64,000 nt of DNA from Flagellimonas oceanensis (GTDB taxonomy: Bacteria; Bacteroidota; Bacteroidia; Flavobacteriales; Flavobacteriaceae): the NCBI RefSeq assembly GCF_003992595.1, contig NZ_RZNA01000040.1:331603-395602 (forward strand). The letters run 5' to 3'. The notes beneath the pieces are model-generated. The model did no database searches. It saw nothing but the letters and a program-made list of their open reading frames with translations, and was not told the origin of the DNA. Shown one piece after another: positions 28,742-37,642 of the stretch. Each line of letters begins with the position of its first letter. The stretch's first letter is position 1. A program made the position numbers and the translations under genes.

Positions 28742-29896
28742 TTGTCGCTAAACGGAAAAATATATTTGGATTACAATGCAACCACACCTACAAATCCAAA
28801 AGTGGTGGAGGCAATGCTGCCGTATTTTACCGAGAACTTTGGCAATGCAAGCAGTGATCACTCCTATGGATGGTATGCCGATGATGCAGTTGAAACAGCA
28901 CGTATTCAGGTAGCGAAGCTGGTAAATTGTAGACCAACGGAAATCACTTTTACCTCCGGAGCTACTGAGGCCGCTAATTTGGCCTTGTTCGGATTTTGCA
29001 AAAAAAACAGGAGCAAGGGCAACCACATTATTTCCTGTAAAACGGAGCACAAAGCAGTCGTGGATACTTTGGAGGCTTTGGAATCCGATGGTTTTGAAGT
29101 CACGTATTTAAATGTGGATGGACAAGGAAACATCGATTTGAATGTGTTGGAGGAAGAAATAAACCCATCCACAATTTTGGTCTGCTTGATGCTTGCCAAC
29201 AACGAGACAGGTCTGATTCATCCGATAAAAACGATAACCGAAATAGCGCATTCCAAGAGTGTTCCTGTAATGTCCGACATTACACAGGCAGTGGGTAAAA
29301 TCCCAATTGATTTACAGGATTCGGGAATCGACATAGCTGTTTTTTCTTCACACAAACTTTATGGCCCCAAAGGTGTTGGTGCACTTTATTTAAATAAAAA
29401 CAATAACATTTCCATTGACAAACATCTTTTTGGTGGCAGCCACGAAAAAGGATTGCGACCTGGTACTTTGAATGTTCCTGGTATTGTTGGTTTTGGCAAA
29501 GCTAGTGAAATTGCAAAGCAAAGCTTGAAAGAGAATCACCAAAGATTTAAAAGGCTTCAAAACCAATTGGAGGAGGGGCTGTTGACCATAGATGAGGCAA
29601 CCATCAATTGCCAAAATGAAGAGCGGTTGCCTAATACCACAAATGTATCGTTCAAAGCAGTGGATGGCACCAAGTTGCTTCGTTATTTGAATGCCTTGGC
29701 TGTTTCTCGGGGTTCCGCCTGTACCGCGAATCAAGTGAATCCATCACACGTATTAAAAGCGATGGGAGTTGATGATGAAGTTGCCTTGGCCAGTCTACGA
29801 ATCAGTACAGGCCGAGACACCTCTTCGGAAGATATTGAAAAAGCGGTGTTTGAAATTAAAAAAGCAGTCAACCAACTAAAAACTAGTGTTGTATGA
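28742..29896 (+). CDS. Cysteine desulfurase (NifS/IscS-like, Moco-sulfuration context)
   Basis: 384 aa, PLP enzyme. The N-terminus KIYLDYNATTPTNP is the usual one, so I accept the TTG start at 28742; no ATG, GTG or other start fits before this motif. PLP Lys: SSHKLYGPKGVGALY. The catalytic Cys is in SRGSACTANQVNPSHV. It releases sulfur from cysteine. Because it is coupled (ATGA overlap) to an XdhC gene in a cofactor operon, I infer a NifS4-type role: sulfurating Moco for xanthine-oxidase family enzymes, or thiocarboxylating MoaD through the rhodanese protein downstream. A general Fe-S role is possible but the context does not suggest it. Confidence 0.92.
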   Translation: MSLNGKIYLDYNATTPTNPKVVEAMLPYFTENFGNASSDHSYGWYADDAVETARIQVAKLVNCRPTEITFTSGATEAANLALFGFCKKNRSKGNHIISCKTEHKAVVDTLEALESDGFEVTYLNVDGQGNIDLNVLEEEINPSTILVCLMLANNETGLIHPIKTITEIAHSKSVPVMSDITQAVGKIPIDLQDSGIDIAVFSSHKLYGPKGVGALYLNKNNNISIDKHLFGGSHEKGLRPGTLNVPGIVGFGKASEIAKQSLKENHQRFKRLQNQLEEGLLTIDEATINCQNEERLPNTTNVSFKAVDGTKLLRYLNALAVSRGSACTANQVNPSHVLKAMGVDDEVALASLRISTGRDTSSEDIEKAVFEIKKAVNQLKTSVV

Positions 29897-31047
29897 GGGA
29901 GTTGGATGTCATCATATCAAAATATAAAGAGCTAAAATTGCAGGATGTACGCTGTATTTTGGCTACTGTTGTCCATGTTGAAGGCTCATCGTACCGAAGA
30001 GCCGGTGCACGAATGTTGGTGGACGAATACGGAAATATTACAGGGGCCATAAGCGGAGGTTGCTTAGAGGGTGATGCGCTCAGAAAAGCACTTTTTGCGT
30101 TGGATAGACAAGAAAACAAGCTGGTCACTTACGATACCAGTGATGAGGATGATGCGGTTATCGGCGCACAATTAGGCTGTAATGGTATTATTCAGGTGCT
30201 CTTTGAACCCATAAATTATACCGATGGGAACAATCCATGCGAACTTTTGAGAACCATTACCGAACAGGAAGTTCCCATGGCGGTCTCGGTCGTTTTTAAT
30301 TTGGATAAATCCCAACAACAACTGGGAACCAGTTTGGTTACGGATGAAAATCAGGCAGTTTCGGGTCAGCAGCTTTGCGATGATTTACAACAAGCTTTGC
30401 TTGTTAAAAGTAGAGAGGTCATCAATGAAAATGCATCTTGTTTTGCAGAGCTCACAACGGAAGAGAAAACACATTTTGTGTTCATCCAAATCCATCAACC
30501 ACCTGTAAAATTGGTATTGGTAGGAGCAGGGAACGATGCCCAAATCTTGGCGCAACAAACCGATTTACTAGGTTGGAAAGTGACCGTTACCGATGGGCGT
30601 CCCACGCATGCCAACAAAGAACGTTTTGTGGGATCTTGCGAAGTGATTGTTACCAAACCAGAGGAAACGCTAAAAAATATCAACATAGATAATCGAACTT
30701 GTTTTGTGTTGATGAGCCATAATTACAACTACGATTTATCGGTGCTTAAGTTATTGCTCGGAAATCCCGAGACACCTTACATTGGCATTTTGGGTCCATT
30801 GAAAAAATATGAGCGCATGCTTAACGAGTTGGCAGATGGAGGCATCGAAGTATCCAAAGAGGATTTGGCCAAGATTCACGCACCTGTAGGCTTGGAAATA
30901 GGCGCAGAGACACCGGCCGAAATTGGATTGTCCATTTTGGCAGAGATACAAAGTGTGCTAACCGACAAAGAGGCTCGACCTTTAAAGCAGAAAACTGAGC
31001 CGATTCACGATACGAAACAGAATCAATTTCAAAAAATAACCCTTTGA
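29893..31047 (+). CDS. XdhC/CoxI-family molybdenum cofactor chaperone
   Basis: 384 aa. The N-terminal XdhC_CoxI domain has VEGSSYRRAGARMLVDEYG and GAISGGCLEGDALRKAL (typical GSxxR...GGCxEG). The C-terminal Rossmann domain starts KLVLVGAGNDAQILAQQ and ends with ILGPLKKYERM and AETPAEIGLSILAEI. XdhC binds Moco, protects the sulfurated form and inserts it into xanthine dehydrogenase-type enzymes. The gene overlaps the cysteine desulfurase by ATGA, consistent with direct partnership. No XdhA/XdhB-like enzyme lies in the window. Confidence 0.94.
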   Translation: MRELDVIISKYKELKLQDVRCILATVVHVEGSSYRRAGARMLVDEYGNITGAISGGCLEGDALRKALFALDRQENKLVTYDTSDEDDAVIGAQLGCNGIIQVLFEPINYTDGNNPCELLRTITEQEVPMAVSVVFNLDKSQQQLGTSLVTDENQAVSGQQLCDDLQQALLVKSREVINENASCFAELTTEEKTHFVFIQIHQPPVKLVLVGAGNDAQILAQQTDLLGWKVTVTDGRPTHANKERFVGSCEVIVTKPEETLKNINIDNRTCFVLMSHNYNYDLSVLKLLLGNPETPYIGILGPLKKYERMLNELADGGIEVSKEDLAKIHAPVGLEIGAETPAEIGLSILAEIQSVLTDKEARPLKQKTEPIHDTKQNQFQKITL

Positions 31048-31649
31048 GTGCAGAAGAAAACATAGCGGTGGTTGTTTTGGCAGCAGGTGGCTCTACTCGT
31101 TTGGGGCGACCAAAGCAATTGGTGGAATATAAGGGAAAAACCCTTTTGGACCATGCATTGGATAAAGTGGACCTACTGGGTTTCCAAACCAAAATTTTGG
31201 TTTTAGGCGGAGAGCGGGAGGAGATTGTCGATAAAATTAATCCCAATGACTTTAAAGTGGTCGTTAATACCCATTGGGAGCAAGGAATGGCGTCTAGCAT
31301 CAAGGTTGGGCTGGAAGCTGCGATGGCGAAGGAAGAAGGATTGGACTATGTATTGTTTCTGGTATCCGACCAACCCTTTTTGGAACGCACCAACTTAATC
31401 AAACTGGTGCATACCCAACTGACACAACATCCAAAAGCAACCTATTCCAAATATGGGGATAATATTGGAGTGCCGGCCATCTTTAGTAAGGAAGCATTTC
31501 CATTGTTATTGCAGCTGGAAGGAGACGAAGGAGCTAAGAAACTAACTCGCATGGAAGATTTTAATTACTGTGCGGAAACCTTTAAAAAGGGAGGTTTTGA
31601 TGTGGATACCGAAGAAGATGTGAAGCAACTAAAGCAAATGGAAGAATGA
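31044..31649 (+). CDS. MobA/MocA-like nucleotidyltransferase
   Basis: 201 aa. The GT-A/NTP-transferase loop is VVLAAGGSTRLGRPKQLVEY, followed by LVSDQPFLE (metal DxP) and a C-terminal half with YGDNIGVPAIFSKEAFPLL. It is like MocA/MobA, which add CMP or GMP to molybdopterin; the family cannot separate the two by eye. MocA (cytosine dinucleotide) would fit the XdhC neighbour. It starts with TTG inside the upstream TGA (4-bp overlap TTGA), an unusual start for its length but forced by the lack of an upstream ATG. Confidence 0.85.
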   Translation: MSAEENIAVVVLAAGGSTRLGRPKQLVEYKGKTLLDHALDKVDLLGFQTKILVLGGEREEIVDKINPNDFKVVVNTHWEQGMASSIKVGLEAAMAKEEGLDYVLFLVSDQPFLERTNLIKLVHTQLTQHPKATYSKYGDNIGVPAIFSKEAFPLLLQLEGDEGAKKLTRMEDFNYCAETFKKGGFDVDTEEDVKQLKQMEE

Positions 31650-31882
31650 AAGTGACCGTTAAATATTTTGGTTTGGTAGCCGAAGCTACTGAAAAGTCCG
31701 AAGAGGTTTTGGACCTCAATGGAACGCTTACCGCTTTGGAACTAAAGGTACAATGCTTGAACGGCTTGGCTATAGCGGACAAAGAGTCCGTACAGATAGC
31801 CGTAAACCAAAATTTGGATGATACAATAACCTTAAAAGACGGGGACGAAGTGGCCTTGTTGCCACCATTCGCTGGAGGATGA
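31646..31882 (+). CDS. moaD: Molybdopterin synthase small subunit MoaD
   Basis: 78 aa, ubiquitin-fold sulfur carrier. MKVTVKYFGLVAEATEKSEE is the beta-grasp N-terminus and the protein ends LLPPFAGG, the terminal Gly-Gly that is adenylated by MoeB and thiocarboxylated. Length is normal. It overlaps neighbours on both sides by ATGA. Confidence 0.93.
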   Translation: MKVTVKYFGLVAEATEKSEEVLDLNGTLTALELKVQCLNGLAIADKESVQIAVNQNLDDTITLKDGDEVALLPPFAGG

Positions 31883-32892
31883 GCAGATACGACAGACAAA
31901 TAAAACTCACGGAAGTTGGGCCTGGAGGTCAGGGAAAGCTTCGCAATGCCAAAGTATTGATTGTTGGTGTTGGGGGGCTGGGCTGTCCTGCTGCGATGTA
32001 TTTGGCAGGCGCAGGAGTCGGCAAAATTGGTTTGATGGACCATGATAAGGTCGATATGTCCAATTTGCATAGACAAGTCCTCTTTCAAGAATCGGATGTG
32101 GCAAGGTCAAAAGCTGTTGTTGCCAAGGAACGTTTGGAAAAACAGAACAGTGAGGTACGGTTTGAAGTGTTCGAAGTGCCGTTGACCGTTGAAAACGCGG
32201 AAAACATCATCAATCAATACGACGTCGTTTTGGATGGCACGGACAATTTTGAAACCAAGTACCTTATCAATGATGCGTGCATATTGACGAATAAACCTTG
32301 GGTTTTTGCCTCTATTTATAAAAATGAAGGACAATTATCGGTCTTCAATTACAAGAATGGGCCTACGTATCGGTGTGTGTTCCCAAAAAGCACACGGCAG
32401 AACATCAGTTGTGAGGCCACGGGCGTATTGGGTGTATTACCGGGCATTCTCGGAACGCTGCAGGCAGCGGAAGTACTTAAAATTATTTTGGGGGCGGGCG
32501 AAGTAATGTCGGGTAGGTTAAAACTCATCAATATGATGCGGGCCAGCGAGCAGATCATCAAAATAAACAAGCGCCCCGAAGAAGTGGAAAAAATTCGCAA
32601 GAATGGAATAGCTCCCGTTTACATTGATTGCGATTTAAAAAATAAGGAACAGTGGTATCTCGATGTACGCGAAGTGTTCGAACAGCCCAAACCAAAGGGT
32701 AAAAAAGTGCTCAGTATTCCGATGAGTGATTTAACATTACGATACCAAGAAATACCCAATAATCAGGAGGTTTTTGTATTCTGCCAATCTGGAAAACGAA
32801 GCAAAAACGCCATAGAAATCCTTAAAAACGAATTTGGCTTTCACAATTTGAAAAACGTGGAAGGCGGTATAGAAACAATTATTGATGGATAA
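31879..32892 (+). CDS. moeB: MoeB-type adenylyltransferase fused to a rhodanese domain
   Basis: 337 aa. Residues about 1-230 are the ThiF/MoeB/HesA fold with VGVGGLGCPAAMYLAGAG nucleotide loop, LMDHDKVDMSNLHRQ and DGTDNFETKYLINDAC. The last about 90 residues are a rhodanese domain with the active-site loop FVFCQSGKRSKNAI (Cys present). This is the MOCS3-like layout: adenylation of MoaD, then sulfur transfer from the rhodanese Cys. The zinc ligands of E. coli MoeB look absent: only one Cys remains near YRCVFP and no later CxxC pair is seen. A normal ATGA overlap couples it to moaD. Confidence 0.9.
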   Translation: MSRYDRQIKLTEVGPGGQGKLRNAKVLIVGVGGLGCPAAMYLAGAGVGKIGLMDHDKVDMSNLHRQVLFQESDVARSKAVVAKERLEKQNSEVRFEVFEVPLTVENAENIINQYDVVLDGTDNFETKYLINDACILTNKPWVFASIYKNEGQLSVFNYKNGPTYRCVFPKSTRQNISCEATGVLGVLPGILGTLQAAEVLKIILGAGEVMSGRLKLINMMRASEQIIKINKRPEEVEKIRKNGIAPVYIDCDLKNKEQWYLDVREVFEQPKPKGKKVLSIPMSDLTLRYQEIPNNQEVFVFCQSGKRSKNAIEILKNEFGFHNLKNVEGGIETIIDG

Positions 32893-33328
32893 GAAGAAAC
32901 CAAAAAAAGTATTTGTACAAGGAGCGATTCCTCCCGAAAAAATAGCCAATTCGGTGGCTAACCACCAAAGCAAGACGAATATTGGCGCGCACAGTATTTT
33001 TTTGGGACAGATAAGGGCCGACGAGGTAGAAGGTAAAACCGTGACTGCCATCGATTACACAGCATATGAAGAAATGGCTGAGAAAGTCTTCCACGAAATA
33101 CGCGAAGCAGCTTTTGCCAAGTTCGACATTACCTGTGCTCATATTTATCACAGTTTGGGTAAGGTAAACGTTGGGGAGTTGTGTTTGTTCGTGTTCACAT
33201 CATCGGCACACCGAAAGATTGCGATAGAGGCGACCAACTTTTTTGTGGAGGAAATCAAAGCGAAAGTACCTGTGTTCGGTAAAGAGATTTTTGAGGACGA
33301 AACTCATCAATGGAAAGTAAATAAGTAA
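32885..33328 (+). CDS. moaE: Molybdopterin synthase large subunit MoaE
   Basis: 147 aa from the ATG at 32885; the ORF-track TTG at 32882 adds one residue. Motifs: GAHSIFLGQIRADEVEGKTVTAIDYTAYEEMAEK, HIYHSLGKVNVGELCLFVFTSSAHRKIAIEA and a lysine-rich VPVFGKEIFEDETHQWK end that carries the catalytic Lys. With MoaD it converts cyclic pyranopterin monophosphate to molybdopterin. The start overlaps the moeB end by 8 bp. Confidence 0.93.
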   Translation: MDKKKPKKVFVQGAIPPEKIANSVANHQSKTNIGAHSIFLGQIRADEVEGKTVTAIDYTAYEEMAEKVFHEIREAAFAKFDITCAHIYHSLGKVNVGELCLFVFTSSAHRKIAIEATNFFVEEIKAKVPVFGKEIFEDETHQWKVNK

Positions 33329-34225
33329 ATGGTAGACATTACACATAAAGTGACGACTTTGCGGGAAGCTACCGCTGAAGCTATCGTAAAAACAAGTAGC
33401 CAAGCTACGATAGATGCGATACAAAACAATGAAGTTCCCAAAGGGAATGTGTTTGAAATGGCCAAAGCGGCTGGTTTGTTGGGCGTCAAGAAAACACCGG
33501 ACCTATTGCCTGATTGTCATCCGTTACCCATTGAATACACGGGCATCGATTATGAAATTGACGGGTTGGACATTACCATTTCCATGACGGTAAAGACCAT
33601 ATATAAAACAGGGGTAGAGGTAGAGGCGATGCACGGAGCAAGTGTTGTGGCCCTTACCATGTACGATATGCTAAAACCGATTGACAAAAACGTGGAAATC
33701 GGCACTATTCGCCTTAAATCCAAAAAAGGAGGGAAATCTTCCTATAAAATCAATTCGGAAGGGTTGACCGCTGATGTTGTTGTTTGTTCGGATACCATTT
33801 CCAAAGGAAAAGGCGAGGATAGGGCAGGAGAGGCTATCATTGAGAAATTGAAGTCTCTGGGTGTGCCATCCCAAAAAAGCATTATTCCCGATGAAGCTGA
33901 AGCAATCATCAAAAAAGTGGAAAACACTTTTGCTGACTTGCTGATTTTTACCGGAGGAACAGGCGTGGGACCTCGAGATGTCACCCCGCAGACCTTGGAA
34001 CCCATGTTGGACATCAAACTAAAAGGAGTAGAAGAACAAATGCGAAGCTACGGGCAAAACAGGATGCCGTATGCGATGTTCTCGCGTTCCATCGCGGGCA
34101 TTAAAGACGGTAAATTGATATTGGCACTTCCAGGTTCCACAAAGGGAGCAGCGGAATCCATGGACGCGATTTTCCCGCATGTGCTGCATGCATTTAAAGT
34201 GATAGAAGGAAAAAGACATGATTGA
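33329..34225 (+). CDS. moaCB: Bifunctional MoaC-MoaB/MogA fusion
   Basis: 298 aa. Residues about 1-145 are MoaC (MVDITHKVTTLREATAEA, LPDCHPLP, GVEVEAMHGASVVALTMYDMLK), which makes cyclic pyranopterin monophosphate after MoaA. Residues about 150-298 are MoaB/MogA (ADVVVCSDTISKGKGEDRAG, IFTGGTGVGPRDVTPQTLE, LPGSTKGAAESMDAI), which adenylylates molybdopterin. This fusion is known from Bacteroidota as MoaCB. In the MoaC part LPDCHPL has Asp where most MoaC have Leu or Met. It abuts moaE directly and overlaps moaA by 8 bp. Confidence 0.93.
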   Translation: MVDITHKVTTLREATAEAIVKTSSQATIDAIQNNEVPKGNVFEMAKAAGLLGVKKTPDLLPDCHPLPIEYTGIDYEIDGLDITISMTVKTIYKTGVEVEAMHGASVVALTMYDMLKPIDKNVEIGTIRLKSKKGGKSSYKINSEGLTADVVVCSDTISKGKGEDRAGEAIIEKLKSLGVPSQKSIIPDEAEAIIKKVENTFADLLIFTGGTGVGPRDVTPQTLEPMLDIKLKGVEEQMRSYGQNRMPYAMFSRSIAGIKDGKLILALPGSTKGAAESMDAIFPHVLHAFKVIEGKRHD

Positions 34226-35210
34226 CAAAAAACCACAAATAATAGACAACTTCGGTAGGCCACATACCTATCTGCGCATTTCATTGACGGATCGGTGCAA
34301 CCTGCGGTGCTTTTACTGTATGCCGGAAGAAGGCATTGAGCTGATGGAAAAACCGAGTATCATGACGCTGGAGGAAATCATTGAAATGACACGGACATTT
34401 CGGGATTTGGGCGTGGATACGGTGCGGCTGACGGGCGGCGAACCTTTGGTTCGGAAGAATTTCGGCTATTTGGTCGAGGAGCTTGCCAAACTGGGCGTGA
34501 CCCTAAAATTGACCACAAACGGAATTGTACTTGATAAATATTTGGACCTTTTCAATAAAATTGGGCTGCGCAAAATTAATTTCAGTCTGGATACACTGGA
34601 CAAGGCCAAATCCATTTTCATCACCAAGCGGGACTATTATGAGCGCATTATGCGAAACTTGAACATGGCCTTGGACATGGATATGGATATCAAGCTCAAT
34701 ATTGTGTTGGTCAAGGGAGTGAATGATAAGGAAATCAATGATTTTATCGCATTGACCAAGGATAAAAACATTACACCCAAATTTATTGAGTTTATGCCTT
34801 TTAAGGGGAATAAATGGGACTGGAGCAAGGGCGTTTCCAAAGAAGAAATCTTAAAGACCGTAGGCGACAAGTTCGGGGAAATCGAAACGTTACAAAATCC
34901 AAAGCACAGTACCTCCACAAATTTTAGAGTGAAGGGTCACAAGGGCAGTTTTGGCATTGTAAGCACGATTACCAATCCGTTTTGCGATGAATGCAACCGT
35001 ATTCGCTTGACCGCCGATGGCAAAATGAAAAACTGTCTTTTTACCACCTCAGAAACTGATTTATTGACGCCGCTTCGAAAAGGAGAACAAATTGAAAGCA
35101 CCATTCTGGAGGCCATAAAATCCAAAAAGCATTCCCGTGATGGCATGGATGTTAAAATGGACGCCGACCACTACGAGCAAAACCGTTCAATGATTTCAAT
35201 AGGAGGCTAA
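34218..35210 (+). CDS. moaA: GTP 3',8-cyclase MoaA (radical SAM)
   Basis: 330 aa. The radical SAM cluster motif is DRCNLRCFYCMPEEG; SAM-binding TGGEPLVRKN follows. The C-terminal second [4Fe-4S] cluster binds the three cysteines in NPFCDECNRIRLTADGKMKNCLF. The protein ends IGG, the C-terminal Gly-Gly needed for catalysis in MoaA. It catalyses the first step from GTP. Stop and next start overlap by one base (TAATG). Confidence 0.96.
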   Translation: MIDKKPQIIDNFGRPHTYLRISLTDRCNLRCFYCMPEEGIELMEKPSIMTLEEIIEMTRTFRDLGVDTVRLTGGEPLVRKNFGYLVEELAKLGVTLKLTTNGIVLDKYLDLFNKIGLRKINFSLDTLDKAKSIFITKRDYYERIMRNLNMALDMDMDIKLNIVLVKGVNDKEINDFIALTKDKNITPKFIEFMPFKGNKWDWSKGVSKEEILKTVGDKFGEIETLQNPKHSTSTNFRVKGHKGSFGIVSTITNPFCDECNRIRLTADGKMKNCLFTTSETDLLTPLRKGEQIESTILEAIKSKKHSRDGMDVKMDADHYEQNRSMISIGG

Positions 35211-36376
35211 TGGTTACGATTGAAGAAGCCCTTCGTATTATCGAAGATCAAAACATCTGTTTAAAAAGTGAATCAAAACCTTTGGCGAAGGCATTGGGTT
35301 ATGCATTGGCAACAGACACGGTATCACCCTTTGATGTACCTGAGTTTGATAATTCGGCGATGGACGGATATGCCCTTTCCGGACTTTATCAAGAATACCA
35401 ATTGATAGGGGAGGTCGCTGCTGGCGATTCCGAGGATGTCTCGTTGCAAGATGGAGAAGCCGTTCGGATTTTTACTGGAGCAAAAGTGCCCAAAAACACC
35501 ACTGCTGTGATGATGCAAGAGAAAACCTCCGTAAAAGACAGCACGCTGTTTCTTGATGAGGTGCCCAAAGCTGGACAGAATATCCGAAAAAAGGGCGGTC
35601 AGTTGACGGAAGGGCAAGCGGTATTTGAAAAAGGGCACATTTTGAACCCACCTTCTTTGGCTTTGATGGGCAGTTTGGGATTATCGCAATTGGAAGTGTT
35701 TTCCAAACCACAAATCAATATCATCACCACGGGAAATGAACTCGTAAAACCGGGAGAACCCAAAACCGAAGGACAGATATACGAATCCAACAGCTACGCG
35801 ATTTCTGGGGCACTTCAGCAATTTGGATTTCAGCATCATCAAAAAACGCAGATAAAAGATGATTTTGAGGCCACGAAAGCAGGCATTAAAACGGCATTGG
35901 AGTCTTGCGATGTACTGATTATCTCGGGAGGGATATCGGTCGGTGATTACGATTTTGTAAAACAATCCCTCGAAGAAAACGAGGTCAATGAATTGTTTTA
36001 CAAGGTGTTTCAAAAACCAGGAAAACCTTTGTATTTTGGAAGGAAAGAAAATCAGTTTGTGTTTGCCTTGCCTGGGAACCCAGCATCTTCACTGACCTGT
36101 TTTTATGTGTACGTACTTCCGTTATTACAAAAACTATCAGGATATGAGAACGTAGGTTTGACCACTTATCAATTCCCGATAAAGCATGCATATGAAAACC
36201 GTTTTGGACGGCCATCCTTTTTAAAAGCCGCTGTTGTTAATGGAAAAGTAGAGATTCTTGATGGACAAGGGTCTTCCATGATTCAATCCATGGCCAAGGG
36301 CAATGCACTAGCTTTTGTGGCTGATGGGGAAGCATTCAACGAAGGCGATTTCATCAAGTGTAAACTAATTTCATAA
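35210..36376 (+). CDS. moeA: Molybdopterin molybdotransferase MoeA
   Basis: 388 aa. Motifs PEFDNSAMDGYAL, IFTGAKVPKNTTAV, ITTGNELVKPG, SGGISVGDYDFVKQ and FALPGNPASSLTCF follow the family order. It inserts molybdate into AMP-molybdopterin delivered by the MogA domain. Start ATG at 35210 overlaps the moaA stop. Length matches the family. Confidence 0.95.
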   Translation: MVTIEEALRIIEDQNICLKSESKPLAKALGYALATDTVSPFDVPEFDNSAMDGYALSGLYQEYQLIGEVAAGDSEDVSLQDGEAVRIFTGAKVPKNTTAVMMQEKTSVKDSTLFLDEVPKAGQNIRKKGGQLTEGQAVFEKGHILNPPSLALMGSLGLSQLEVFSKPQINIITTGNELVKPGEPKTEGQIYESNSYAISGALQQFGFQHHQKTQIKDDFEATKAGIKTALESCDVLIISGGISVGDYDFVKQSLEENEVNELFYKVFQKPGKPLYFGRKENQFVFALPGNPASSLTCFYVYVLPLLQKLSGYENVGLTTYQFPIKHAYENRFGRPSFLKAAVVNGKVEILDGQGSSMIQSMAKGNALAFVADGEAFNEGDFIKCKLIS

Positions 36377-36379
36377 TTG

Positions 36380-37135
36380 ATGACGGTTGAATATCTTCCC
36401 ATAGTCTTCTTTCTGATTGCATTATTCTACAGTTCTGTTGGATTCGGAGGTGGTTCTAGCTACTTGGCCATATTAAGTCTTTTCCTGACCGATTTTTATG
36501 AAATTCGTTCCACCGCACTCGTTCTTAATATTTGCGTTGTGACCATAGGAACGTTATTCTTCATCAAGAACAGGGTGTTTGACCTTAAAAAGTTTTGGCC
36601 TTTCTTGGTAGCTAGCATTCCTTTGGCTTATCTGGGAGCTCAGTTGCGACTTTCCAAAACTTCTTTCTTTTTAATTTTGGGTAGTGCCTTGGTTTTGGCA
36701 GGTATTTTCATGCTATTGCGTTTTGTAAAGAAAAAAATGGACACCAAGGAGTTTTCCAACCCTAAAAAGCTCTTGTTGGGAGGGAGTATAGGCTTGCTCT
36801 CGGGCATATCTGGGATAGGAGGAGGTATTTTCCTGTCGCCCGTATTGAATCTTTTAAAATGGGCCAATCCTAGGATAATTGCTTCATTGGCTTCCGTATT
36901 TATATTGGTAAATTCCGTGTCGGGTTTAATCGGTCTCAATGTAGCGGGAACTTTCAAACTGAACAATGCATTGATGCTACAGCTTATTGTTGCTGTTGTG
37001 ATTGGAGGAAGTATTGGTTCTTATTTATCCAATAAAAAGTTCAATCTCAAGTTTTTAGGTGTGCTTACCAGTATTTTGGTGCTGTACGTAGGGTTCCGAC
37101 TAATTTTGTTGCACGGATTTGGGGTAAAGATTTAA
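36380..37135 (+). CDS. TSUP (TauE/SafE-type) membrane transporter
   Basis: 251 aa from the ATG at 36380 (MTVEYLP); the ORF-track TTG at 36377 adds one residue. Eight or so hydrophobic segments, with duplicated family motifs SVGFGGGSSYLAILSLF and SGISGIGGGIFLSPVLNL. TSUP proteins export sulfite or other organosulfur anions. Position 3 nt after moeA makes it part of the Moco operon. I infer export of a sulfur species produced around sulfuration, or anion exchange connected to molybdate; neither is shown. Confidence 0.85.
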   Translation: MTVEYLPIVFFLIALFYSSVGFGGGSSYLAILSLFLTDFYEIRSTALVLNICVVTIGTLFFIKNRVFDLKKFWPFLVASIPLAYLGAQLRLSKTSFFLILGSALVLAGIFMLLRFVKKKMDTKEFSNPKKLLLGGSIGLLSGISGIGGGIFLSPVLNLLKWANPRIIASLASVFILVNSVSGLIGLNVAGTFKLNNALMLQLIVAVVIGGSIGSYLSNKKFNLKFLGVLTSILVLYVGFRLILLHGFGVKI

Positions 37136-37479
37136 ATGAGTCCCAAAAGTTCTTCCGTATGCTGCTGAACGGTTTCATTAATTTTATCGTTCATTTTTTG
37201 AAAGGTGGATAGCACTATCTTGCCAGTCTCCGTTAATTCTGCTCCACCTCCTTGGGTTCCGCCTTTGTGGAGTTTCACATAGGGTTGCTGGCCTCGTTGG
37301 TTCATATCTTCCACCATCGCCCATGCTTTACGATAGGACATGCCCATTTCCTTGGCCGCTTTGGATAAAGAACCGTTCTTTTCAATCATTACTAGCAATT
37401 GAGCACGTCCGGTGCCAAAGAATTTCTTTCCGTCAATATCTATCCAGCATCGTAGTTTAAGCTCTTTATTTGAGTCCAT
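37132..37479 (-). CDS. ModE-like winged-helix regulator without molybdate-binding TOBE domains
   Basis: 115 aa. The N-terminal half is the ModE/LysR-type HTH: LLVMIEKNGSLSKAAKEMGMSYRKAWAMVEDMNQ, with the YRKAWAMV recognition helix typical of ModE. The following AELTETGKIVLSTFQKMND fits. The family's C-terminal MOP/TOBE domains are missing, as in many Bacteroidota homologues. It is convergent to the Moco operon (4-bp overlap with the TSUP gene), so antisense overlap is possible. The ModE-box palindrome at 28702 is the best candidate for its target. Confidence 0.85.
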   Translation of the reverse strand: MDSNKELKLRCWIDIDGKKFFGTGRAQLLVMIEKNGSLSKAAKEMGMSYRKAWAMVEDMNQRGQQPYVKLHKGGTQGGGAELTETGKIVLSTFQKMNDKINETVQQHTEELLGLI

Positions 37480-37553
37480 GGGTACCTTTTATCTTCCTTC
37501 AAGATAACCAAAACTCTTCAATTTTTTAATGTTAAGGTTTGACCTACGGGAAA

Positions 37554-37565
37554 TCATGGATTTTT
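37554..37565 (+). promoter_or_regulatory. Shared upstream motif, copy 1 (TCATGGATTTTT)
   Basis: TCATGGATTTTT about 89 nt before the ATG at 37643. Related strings occur at 42367 and 44301, at similar distances before two other small-protein genes (see findings). Confidence 0.35.
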
Positions 37566-37642
37566 ACATTCTATAAGATTTGATGGATAAACAACTAGGT
37601 ATTGGTTTCTACTTTGCGAGCGTAACATTTAAAACATTCAAA

